From contig NZ_JBALHR010000003.1 in the NCBI RefSeq assembly GCF_036964905.1, positions 421,966 through 485,965 on the forward strand: a stretch of 64,000 nucleotides of DNA, read 5' to 3'. The translations under genes and the position numbers were made by a program. This document shows, piece after piece, positions 42,890 through 50,426 of the stretch. This DNA comes from Gemmobacter denitrificans (GTDB lineage: Bacteria; Pseudomonadota; Alphaproteobacteria; Rhodobacterales; Rhodobacteraceae). The stretch's first letter is position 1. Every line of letters starts with the position of its first letter. The notes beneath the pieces are model-generated. The model was not told where the DNA came from, ran no database searches, and was given only the letters and a program-made list of their open reading frames with translations.

Positions 42890-43372
42890 ATGAGCCGACT
42901 GGACAGTTTCATCCGCCGCATGATGGCGCAGCGCGACGTGCTGAACCATGTCGCCGCCGACCTGGAGTTGCCGGCGCAGGGGGCGGTGCTGGAACTGGGT
43001 CTTGGTAATGGTCGGACCTACAGCCATCTGCGCGAGATTTTCCCAGGCCGCCGGATCATCGCCTTTGACCGCGCTCTGGCCGCGCATGAAAGCTCGATCC
43101 CCGCGCCGGGCGATCTGTTTCTGGGGGAAATCCGCGACAGCGCGCGGCAGTTTGCCAGGCAGGATGCGGCGGTCGTGCATGCCGATATCGGCACGGGCAA
43201 CGCGGCCCGTGACGCGCTGACGCTGGAATGGCTGCCTGCTCTGGTGGCCGATCTGCTGGGGCCGGGCGGGATCGGCGTGTCTGGCCTGCCGTTGCAGCAT
43301 CCGCGTCTGGAGCCCTTGGCCCTGCCAGCGGCGGTGCCTGCGGATCGCTATTTCCTGTATCGCCGCCGTTAG
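42890..43372 (+). CDS. Class I SAM-dependent methyltransferase
   Basis: This 160-residue protein has the SAM-binding motif VLELGLGNGRTYSHLRE (34-50), with an acidic residue at the next strand (IIAFDRAL) and VVHADIGTG. It resembles small methyltransferases typical of Rhodobacteraceae. The substrate is unknown. It sits 35 bases after the sugar dehydrogenase and 3 bases before the phosphoesterase, so the three are probably cotranscribed; methylation of a glycan or lipid component is conceivable. Confidence 0.88.
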   Translation: MSRLDSFIRRMMAQRDVLNHVAADLELPAQGAVLELGLGNGRTYSHLREIFPGRRIIAFDRALAAHESSIPAPGDLFLGEIRDSARQFARQDAAVVHADIGTGNAARDALTLEWLPALVADLLGPGGIGVSGLPLQHPRLEPLALPAAVPADRYFLYRRR

Positions 43373-43375
43373 GTC

Positions 43376-44890
43376 ATGGCGCCAAGGCCGCCTTTTCGCG
43401 TGGCGCTGATTGCCGACCCGCACCTGCACGATCCGCAGGGGAATTTCGGCTTGGCAGGGTTCGATGCGGGCGACCGGCCGCGACTGTATCGCCCATGGTC
43501 GGAAATGCGCGGCTATGCGCGCGGGGTGAATGAAAGCCTGCCTGCCCTGTGCGCTGCACTTGAACGGATCGCCGCGCGGGGTGTTCGTCAGGTGGTGATC
43601 GCGGGCGATATCAGCGATGACGGACAGATTGAAAACCTGCGCCGTGCCGCCGATCTGCTGACCTGGGCCGAAGATGATCTGGGCCTGCGCATCCACCTTT
43701 TGCCCGGCAACCATGACGGCTACGCGATTGCGGGCAAGCATACGGCCATGCGCTTTGTCACCGGTCCGGGGCAGACACGGCTGCTGACCAGCGATCCCAG
43801 CCTGCCCGACGCCGTGCAGTCGCCCGCCATGCGCTGCCCGGGTGCGGCTGATGCGCTGGCGCTGCTGGCCCGGTTCGGTCAGCGTCGGCGTGAGGGGGAT
43901 CTGCATTGGGAAAGCCCGTTTGGCCTGTCGGATCGACCGCAGGACAGGGTCTATCCGGCCCGATCGGCGGATGGCGGGATCATCCGATGGCTGCCCGACG
44001 CGTCATGCCTGATCGAACCCGAGCCGGGCCTGTGGCTTCTGCTGCTGGATGTCACGATCTTCGAGCCGCGCACGGGCATTGCCGACCCCCATCGCAAACG
44101 CGCCTTTCTGGACCCGTCGGCTGCGGGCTGGACGGCGGCGCTGCGCCAGAAACCCTATCTGTTCGACTGGATCGCGGATGTCTGCGCCCGGGCGAAAACC
44201 TTGGGCAAGGTGCTGGTGCCGGTGTCGCATTACCCGGTGCTGGACCATTGGCCCGGCCTTGCCCCGGTGTTGCCCGGCGCAACTTTGGTCAGGCGGGCCC
44301 CCATCCCGCAGGTGGCCGAACGGTTGGCGGCGGCTGGGCTCCGGCTGCATTTTGGCGGCCATCTGCACATTCATGCGCAGAGCCTGCGCGCAACTTCGGC
44401 GGGGCCTTTCACCGATGTTGCGCTGCCATCGACCTGCGCCTTTCCCCCGGCGGCCATGCTGCTGGACGGCGATGCGGCGGGGTTTGACCTGACGCCACTT
44501 CCCTTGGGCGATCTGCCCGATGATCCGCATGTCACTGCCGTGCATCTGGCCGAGGGGCATTCCACGGCGCAGGGCGGGTTGGGGCCATCGCTTGCCGCCC
44601 GCCACCGGACCCGCGCATTGGAGCGCAAGATTGCAGCGGGTTTGCCTGCAGAGCTGCGCCCCGATGCCCTGCCCGATGGCATTTCGGGGGATGATCTGGC
44701 CGATCTTCTGATGCTGATCGACGCAGGGCCACTGGCCATCGAGACACTTTCACCGATGCGGATTGCCCATCTGCACCGCCTTGCCGCCCGCCCGGCAACA
44801 GGCTGGACGGCCGAGCTGCACCGGCTGTTGGCCGAGGCGCTGGCCCGCGCTGATCACCGCCCGGACCGGCTGCCTGCCGCAATTGCCTGA
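43376..44890 (+). CDS. Calcineurin-like metallophosphoesterase
   Basis: This is a 504-residue protein with a calcineurin-type phosphoesterase domain in the first ~340 residues. Metal motifs are IADPHLHDP, VIAGDISDDGQ, LPGNHDGY, SHYPVLDHWPG and FGGHLHIHAQ. The remaining ~150 residues are an alpha-rich extension without known domain. Class members include cAMP phosphodiesterases (CpdA) and lipid or nucleotide diphosphate hydrolases. Membership in a unit with sugar dehydrogenase and methyltransferase argues for an envelope substrate; the nearby cyclases leave a cAMP role open. Confidence 0.88.
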   Translation: MAPRPPFRVALIADPHLHDPQGNFGLAGFDAGDRPRLYRPWSEMRGYARGVNESLPALCAALERIAARGVRQVVIAGDISDDGQIENLRRAADLLTWAEDDLGLRIHLLPGNHDGYAIAGKHTAMRFVTGPGQTRLLTSDPSLPDAVQSPAMRCPGAADALALLARFGQRRREGDLHWESPFGLSDRPQDRVYPARSADGGIIRWLPDASCLIEPEPGLWLLLLDVTIFEPRTGIADPHRKRAFLDPSAAGWTAALRQKPYLFDWIADVCARAKTLGKVLVPVSHYPVLDHWPGLAPVLPGATLVRRAPIPQVAERLAAAGLRLHFGGHLHIHAQSLRATSAGPFTDVALPSTCAFPPAAMLLDGDAAGFDLTPLPLGDLPDDPHVTAVHLAEGHSTAQGGLGPSLAARHRTRALERKIAAGLPAELRPDALPDGISGDDLADLLMLIDAGPLAIETLSPMRIAHLHRLAARPATGWTAELHRLLAEALARADHRPDRLPAAIA

Positions 44891-44970
44891 GGGTTGCGGT
44901 TCGGTCCCGCCGCTGCGCATGTCGTTTGCCGACTTGACGATCCGCCAACCCGGCGCAACAAAGGATCATC

Positions 44971-45160
44971 AAGGTGCCCGAGGTGCAAAGGCCAAGGGCT
45001 GAAACGGGAATGGGGAAGGGCGGACCAAATCGCGGCGCCCCGACCCCAGCCGCCCCCGCGACTGTCAGCGGTGAGCGCCTGTCCAACAGCCACTGCCCCC
45101 GAACCGGGGCGGGAAGGCGGGCAGGGGCCATGACCCGCGAGCCAGGAGACCGGCCTTGCA
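44971..45160 (+). promoter_or_regulatory. Cobalamin (AdoCbl) riboswitch aptamer
   Basis: The 315-base leader of the CbiM-like gene contains the conserved pieces of the cobalamin riboswitch in order: AAGGTGCCC at 44971, GGGCTGAAACGGGAATG at 44996-45012, ACAGCCACTGCCCC at 45086-45099, GGGAAGGCGGGCAG at 45110-45124, and the B12 box AGCCAGGAGACCGGCC at 45140-45155. The CCTT after the box can close P1 with the AAGG at 44971. Binding of B12 to such leaders shuts down expression of uptake or synthesis genes. The limits are judged by eye. Confidence 0.9.
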
Positions 45161-45174
45161 AGGACAATGACAAC

Positions 45175-45199
45175 TGCCGTCGGGTGTGACGGCAAGGAG
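45175..45199 (+). promoter_or_regulatory. Riboswitch expression platform at the ribosome site
   Basis: TGCCGTC (45175-45181) pairs with GACGGCA (45188-45194), ending on the first base of the Shine-Dalgarno AAGGAG (45194-45199), seven bases before the ATG. No T-run follows, so control is probably at translation initiation rather than termination. Confidence 0.65.
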
Positions 45200-45205
45200 A
45201 GAGAC

Positions 45206-45877
45206 ATGCATATCGAACCGGGCCTCGTGGACGGGGCAAAAATCGTGCTGAGCTATGGTACTGCCGCTGCGGCTGGCGCCACGGCACTCTGGCACGCCCG
45301 TGAAACCATCCGTGAAAGCGGTGTGGCGTCGCTGGCGCTGCGCAGCGTTGCGGCTGGCGTCCTGACCTTCATCTTCTTCGAAGTCCTGCCGCATTTCGCG
45401 GTTGGTGTTTCCGAAGTGCACCTGATTCTGGGGTCAACCCTGTTCCTGCTGCTGGGCGCGGGGCCGTCGGCCATCGGGCTTGCCCTTGGCCTTCTGGTGC
45501 AGGGGATGTTCTTCGCCCCGACCGACCTGCCGCAATTCGGCATGAACATGACCACGCTGCTGGCCCCGATGTTCGTGATGATGGTCGTGGCCAAGCGCCT
45601 GATCGCGCCGGGCACCGCCTATGTCGATCTGGCCTATGCGCAGGTTCTGCAGCTTTCGCTGGTCTATCAGGGCGGCATCGTGGCCTGGGTGGCGTTCTGG
45701 GCCTTCTACGGTCAGGGCTTTGCGGCCACCACCTCGGTCGCAACCTTCGGTCTGGCCTATATGACGGTTGTCCTGCTGGAGCCGATCGTTGATCTGGCAG
45801 TGCTGGCCGTGGCAAAGACCCTGCGTGGCCAGACCCCTGCCGCGCTGGTCAGCCCGCGCCTTTACGCCGCCGCCTGA
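45206..45877 (+). CDS. CbiM-like energy-coupling-factor transporter permease
   Basis: This 223-residue membrane protein opens with MHIEPGLVDGAK, which resembles the conserved metal-binding N-terminus (MHI) of CbiM/NikM S-components. Six hydrophobic segments follow, including GVLTFIFFEVLPHFAVGVSE and LLGAGPSAIGLALGLLVQG. CbiM proteins bind cobalt for B12 synthesis. No CbiN, CbiQ or CbiO gene lies next to it, so it either uses a distant module or works alone. The cobalamin riboswitch directly upstream supports a cobalt or B12 role. The start is fixed by AAGGAG at 45194-45199. Confidence 0.88.
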   Translation: MHIEPGLVDGAKIVLSYGTAAAAGATALWHARETIRESGVASLALRSVAAGVLTFIFFEVLPHFAVGVSEVHLILGSTLFLLLGAGPSAIGLALGLLVQGMFFAPTDLPQFGMNMTTLLAPMFVMMVVAKRLIAPGTAYVDLAYAQVLQLSLVYQGGIVAWVAFWAFYGQGFAATTSVATFGLAYMTVVLLEPIVDLAVLAVAKTLRGQTPAALVSPRLYAAA

Positions 45878-45905
45878 GCGAACGGACCACAATCTGAAAC
45901 AGAAA

Positions 45906-45944
45906 CCCCCGCAAGGCTTTGGCACCTTGCGGGGGTATTTTTTT
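45906..45944 (+). terminator. Strong intrinsic terminator, usable on both strands
   Basis: CCCCCGCAAGG (45906-45916) pairs with CCTTGCGGGGG (45925-45935), followed by TATTTTTTT. On the reverse strand the same stem is followed by TTTCTGTTTC. It lies between the convergent CbiM-like and MscS genes. Confidence 0.94.
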
Positions 45945-45958
45945 GCCCGTCGTGATGT

Positions 45959-48148
45959 TCAGCCCTGTGTCGCTGCTGCTGCTTCTGCAGCGGCCTTGCG
46001 CTCTGCCATCAGCTTTGCTGCCGCGGCCGACGCATTGCCATCCTGCACATGCACCGTCGGGAAGGGGATCTTGATGCCCTTTTCGGCAAAGGCTTTGGCG
46101 ATGTTCAGATAGGCGCGGCGGCGGATCACGAACTGTTCGCCCGGTTTGGTGACCATCTTCAACCGCAACTCGATCCCGTATTCGCCGAAGGCCTGCACAC
46201 CTTGCAGCTTCAGCGGTTCATAGATGTTCGGGGCGAATTCCGGGTTCTGTGCCAGTTCCTGCCCGATCTTCTTGATGATCTTGCGCGCCTCTTCCAGATC
46301 GGTGGCGTAATCGACTGTGATATTGAATTTGTCGATCACGAATTCGGTGGTCAGGTTCTGGATCGCGCCCAGTTCGCTGAACGGCACCACAGTCAGATAG
46401 CCCCGGTGATGGCGCAGCTTGACCGAGCGCAGGCTGAAGCTTTCCACCGTGCCCATATGCGATGCACTGGTGATGTAATGCCCCACCCGAAACGCATCGT
46501 CGAACAGATAGAAGATCCCCGCGATCACATCCTTGACCAGCGTCTGCGCGCCAAAACCGATGGCAACCCCGACAACACCAGCCCCGGCGATCAGGGGCGC
46601 GATCTCGACCCCCAGCGAAGACAGGACCATCAGCACGGTCACCACCACGACGGTTGCGAACAGGATGTTCTGCAGAATGGGCAGCAGGGTGCGGCTGCGG
46701 GCATGATCTGCCGCCACCGCATGGCCGGGGGCGGAACCGGCGCTTTCCCCTTCGATCTGGCCAAGTTTGTGGGCGATGATCGCCTTGATGACGCTCCAGC
46801 CGAAATCGGCGGCCAGGATGATGATGAGCGCATTGGCCGAACCCGCGATCAACCGGTCCGCCATGGTTTCGCGCGCGTCGATGCTGTCCAGGGTGATCCC
46901 TGCGACCCGTCCCAACAGCAGCACGGCCAAGGCGATCAGCACCACCCGGATGCCCCGATCCACCACGGCAACGATGACCGGGGGCACAGGCCGGTCTTGC
47001 GCCCCGGCCGCGATCACGGTTTCTGACGGCATGTCTTCGCTGCTTCCACCCTCACTGTCGGGTTCGGCCTGGGCTTGCGGGCGTTGCGGCGCGCGCAACA
47101 CATGGATCACGGCCCGGTTCGCCACCCAGATCAGGGCGGGCAGACACACCGCAGCGACGGCCAGCCAGAACATCAGGCGCGCGCCGATCTCATCCAGAAT
47201 GAACAGCAGCACGAAATAGGCCGCCAGCAGCCATGAAACGGTGTGGCCAGTGCCAGTGCCTGCGTTGGGCCGACGCCAGACGGCGGCAAGCGCCGCAACC
47301 AGACAGATCATCTTGGTCGGGATCAGAATGGCGCGCTGGCCTGCCGCGTCAAATCCCAGATAGCCAGCCACTGCCATGATGGCGAAGAATGCGGCGACAA
47401 GACCGGTCAGGATCGTGCCCCAGCGATACCAGTGTTGGGCCATTTCGTCGGAAATCGGCAGGATGCGATATTCGGCGGCATGGGGCAGGTTCATCGAAGG
47501 GGGCACCAGCAGCACCCGCCCGACCAGCACCGCAAGGCGCGCAGCCAGCGCGGCGGCCAGCAAAGCCAGCACGATTTCCCGCAGCAAGGGCGGCCACTCA
47601 AAGCTGAGAAACAGCCCGATGCTACCCAGCACAAAGACCGCCAGTTTCAGGATCGCATAGAAGATGCGCCCGGCCAGCGCCCGCACACGACCATAAGGCG
47701 TAAAGGGCGATTGCGCGATCATCCAGCGCCGATAGCGTGCGGTCATGAGATGCAGCGCCCTGTCCAGAATTAGGCCGACTGCAACAAAGGCTGCAACAAG
47801 CCCGATCACGACGATGGGGCGGCGGGCGTTCACCTCCTGCATGAAGATCGTGCGCGCCCGGCTGGCCTGTGCTGGCAAGGTTGGAATGGCCTCTAGCGTA
47901 TCTTCGAAATAGGCTTCCATGCTGTCCAGCCGTGCGGCCAGCACGGAGCTTTGTGGTTCCGTCGTCGGGGGGAGCGTTTCTACCGGGACCAACGGGGCCT
48001 TGGCCTGTGCATCGATCCAGGCCCGCAAATCCGGGTCGGCCAGCAATTCAGCCAGCGCATCCAGCTTTTCCTGGGGTGGCGGTGTCTGGGCATAGGCGGC
48101 CGCGCCAAGCGTCAGCACCGCCAGCCACAGGCAAATGGCCCGCATCAT
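45959..48148 (-). CDS. Large mechanosensitive channel, MscS family
   Basis: This protein of about 730 residues has an N-terminal signal (MMRAICLWLAVLTLGAAAYA), a short periplasmic part, about ten membrane segments, and a C-terminal MscS core. The pore helix and beta domain are recognisable: IAPLIAGAGVVGVAIGFGAQ, then TLVKDVIAGIFYLFDDAFRVG and VVPFSELGAIQNLT. It is longer than E. coli MscS (about 286) and resembles MscK/YbdG-like large channels, which release solutes on hypo-osmotic shock. Adjacent ATGs at 48148 and 48145 are both possible starts; a longer frame upstream would lack the signal. Confidence 0.9.
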   Translation of the reverse strand: MMRAICLWLAVLTLGAAAYAQTPPPQEKLDALAELLADPDLRAWIDAQAKAPLVPVETLPPTTEPQSSVLAARLDSMEAYFEDTLEAIPTLPAQASRARTIFMQEVNARRPIVVIGLVAAFVAVGLILDRALHLMTARYRRWMIAQSPFTPYGRVRALAGRIFYAILKLAVFVLGSIGLFLSFEWPPLLREIVLALLAAALAARLAVLVGRVLLVPPSMNLPHAAEYRILPISDEMAQHWYRWGTILTGLVAAFFAIMAVAGYLGFDAAGQRAILIPTKMICLVAALAAVWRRPNAGTGTGHTVSWLLAAYFVLLFILDEIGARLMFWLAVAAVCLPALIWVANRAVIHVLRAPQRPQAQAEPDSEGGSSEDMPSETVIAAGAQDRPVPPVIVAVVDRGIRVVLIALAVLLLGRVAGITLDSIDARETMADRLIAGSANALIIILAADFGWSVIKAIIAHKLGQIEGESAGSAPGHAVAADHARSRTLLPILQNILFATVVVVTVLMVLSSLGVEIAPLIAGAGVVGVAIGFGAQTLVKDVIAGIFYLFDDAFRVGHYITSASHMGTVESFSLRSVKLRHHRGYLTVVPFSELGAIQNLTTEFVIDKFNITVDYATDLEEARKIIKKIGQELAQNPEFAPNIYEPLKLQGVQAFGEYGIELRLKMVTKPGEQFVIRRRAYLNIAKAFAEKGIKIPFPTVHVQDGNASAAAAKLMAERKAAAEAAAATQG

Positions 48149-48566
48149 CTGCCCAATCTCTGCTGCTCTGGCCAGGGACCGGAGCGGTGCGAACACCCCC
48201 TTCAACAACTGTCCAGTTGGAGAGGGAGGGGGCATCTTGTCTTTGCGCATGTCGGGCCTTCTGGTGGTACTGTTGCGGCGGAAACCCTGCACCAACTATC
48301 GCAGGTTTTCCACACAAGACTGTGATCGGTGTCGCGGCCTTGCGTGACGGAACATTTTCGGCTTTCTGGATGGAACGCCCGGATACAGCGAGGCGGGGCG
48401 CAGGGGACTGGTAGATCGGCCCATCAGCCCCTATCTGCCGTTCTTCATGGGGCGCCTGCCGCTGGTTGTCGCTTGTCGCTACCCTTCCCCCGCCGATGCC
48501 GGCACCCGGCCCGGATGGATGATCGTGTAGGGGGAATGAAGGGGATGCTTTGGGAATGGGGATGGC
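48149..48566. other. Intergenic region, no gene recognised
   Basis: These 418 bases separate the MscS gene (reverse) from the second cyclase (forward), so promoters for both are expected. Several frames are open because of high GC, but none shows a family motif, a good ribosome site and normal codon use together. No palindromic operator or promoter hexamer pair stood out. Confidence 0.5.
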
Positions 48567-50270
48567 ATGACCAGCAGGATCGCATTGGGGCGGATCAGGC
48601 TACGCCTGCGCAACCCGGGTTTCTGGCGTCTGGCCAGCGGTCTGGTGCTGTTTTCCTTTGTCCTGACCCATTTCCTCAATCATGCGCTTGGTCTTGTGTC
48701 GTTTGAGGCGATGCAGACCGCGCAGCTTTGGCGCACGGCCATAACCCGAAGTCTGCCGGGCAATGCGCTGCTGTTGGCGGCGGCGGGGCTGCATGTGGCG
48801 TTTGGGCTGTGGAAGATCCTGCAGATTTCCACCCATCGCATCGGGTTGCGCAATCTGGCGCAGATGGGCTTTGCCCTTCTGGCCCCGCTCTGGCTGATAC
48901 GTCATGTGATCGCCATGCGACAGGTTACCCCGGTTGCGGGGATCGCCGGGGATTATTCCTATGCCCTGGGCGCGCTTTGGCCGGGGGGCGCGCTGAATAT
49001 CGCGATCCTGATGGCCCTGATCTGGACCCATGGCTGCATCGGGCTCTATCACTGGCTGGGCGGGCGGGCCTGGTTCCGGCAGACGCTGGTGATCTGGCAG
49101 TTTCTTGCTGTGGCGGTGCCGCTGCTGTCCTATGCAGGCTTTGCCACGGCAGGGCGCATCTTTGCCGCAACATTGGGCACTGCTGAATCGCCGTTGACGC
49201 CTGACCAGGCTGCCACGCTGTATCTGCAGGCGGAACGGGCAGAGCGGCTGTATCTGACCCTTCTGGCGCTGCTGGTCGTGGTCTGGTTGGCCATGCGCCT
49301 GGCCGATCGGTTGGGATCCCGCGTCAAGGTCACCTATCTGGGCGGGCGCAGCGTGCAGGCCCCGCGTGGCCTGCCCTTGCTGGCAATCAGCCGGATCAAC
49401 CAGATCCCCCATGCGGCCGTCTGCGGGGGGCGGGCGCGCTGTTCGACCTGCCGGGTCCGGGTGATGCAGGGGGCGGAAGGGTTGGCACCGCCCAATGCCG
49501 CCGAACAGGCCGTGCTGCGCCGGATCGGGGCCCCCGCGCATGTGCGGCTGGCCTGTCAGATGGTGGTGCAGCGCGATATCACCGTATCCACCCTATTGCC
49601 TGCAGGCGAAGAAGGCCCGCCGCCCGAAACCGAAGACCGGCTGAGCTGGGGCGTGGAACGCGATCTGACGGTGATGTTCATCGACCTGCGCGGATTTACC
49701 AAACTGTCCGAAACCCGCCTGCCCTATGACACCGTGTTCCTGTTGAACCGCTTTCTGGGCCATATGGCTGATGCGATCGAAGACAGCGGCGGCTACGTTG
49801 ACAAGTTCATGGGCGACGGGATCATGGCGATCTTCGGGATTGGCAAATCCTCGGCTGAAGGTGCGCGCGAGGCGGTGATGGCGGCCCGCGCCATGGCGGG
49901 GGTGCTGGATGCGTTGAACCTGAGCCTGAAGGAAGACCTGCCCGCGCCGCTGGCCATGGGCATCGGGCTGCATTGCGGACCGGCCATTCTGGGGCGGATC
50001 GGGGCATCGCGGCAGACCGATCAGTCGCCGGTGCGGCTGACCGCGCTTGGCAATACCGTGAACCTTGCCAGTCGGCTGGAGGGGAAGGCAAAGGAGCTGG
50101 GGGTGCAGTTGGTCATATCGGCGGAATGCATGGAACGGGCCGGCATCCCGACCCTGGGTTGCTGTTCGCCCGATCTTGTGACCTTGCGGGGATTGAGCCA
50201 GCCAGTGCCGGTCTTTGTGTTCCAGCGCACCAGCGACTTGCCCGAACCCGTCATGGATACGGCAGGCTGA
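48567..50270 (+). CDS. Adenylate cyclase with membrane and [2Fe-2S] ferredoxin domains
   Basis: This 567-residue protein has three parts. Residues 20-245 are six membrane helices containing histidines (H35, H39, H76, H113, H155, H162), resembling cytochrome-b-type anchors. Residues 252-342 are a ferredoxin domain with C286-x5-C292-x2-C295-x34-C330, the adrenodoxin-type [2Fe-2S] spacing. Residues 360-550 are a class III cyclase with metal aspartates D373 and D417, ATP-selecting K413 and T492, and transition-state N499 and R503, all intact. The layout suggests that redox state controls cAMP synthesis. Fusions of this type are known in alphaproteobacteria. It is a single-gene unit; ribosome site GGGAATGGGG. 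Confidence 0.93.
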   Translation: MTSRIALGRIRLRLRNPGFWRLASGLVLFSFVLTHFLNHALGLVSFEAMQTAQLWRTAITRSLPGNALLLAAAGLHVAFGLWKILQISTHRIGLRNLAQMGFALLAPLWLIRHVIAMRQVTPVAGIAGDYSYALGALWPGGALNIAILMALIWTHGCIGLYHWLGGRAWFRQTLVIWQFLAVAVPLLSYAGFATAGRIFAATLGTAESPLTPDQAATLYLQAERAERLYLTLLALLVVVWLAMRLADRLGSRVKVTYLGGRSVQAPRGLPLLAISRINQIPHAAVCGGRARCSTCRVRVMQGAEGLAPPNAAEQAVLRRIGAPAHVRLACQMVVQRDITVSTLLPAGEEGPPPETEDRLSWGVERDLTVMFIDLRGFTKLSETRLPYDTVFLLNRFLGHMADAIEDSGGYVDKFMGDGIMAIFGIGKSSAEGAREAVMAARAMAGVLDALNLSLKEDLPAPLAMGIGLHCGPAILGRIGASRQTDQSPVRLTALGNTVNLASRLEGKAKELGVQLVISAECMERAGIPTLGCCSPDLVTLRGLSQPVPVFVFQRTSDLPEPVMDTAG

Positions 50271-50426
50271 TCTGCTTGCCACAGCGCGATGTCCGTCGCG
50301 CCACCCGGGATTGCCTCGTTGTGGACAGGCCGGGTTTGCGCCGCTACGGTGGCGCAAACATCACCGCAAGGCGGCACTGCCGGGGCAGCTGTCACCAAAG
50401 AAACGGTGGGTCCGGGGACATGACGT

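Noticed and set aside
48329..48706. 125-codon forward frame overlapping the start of the second cyclase
   Set aside because: No motif, and it overlaps the cyclase in another frame; codon choice is not like the neighbours.
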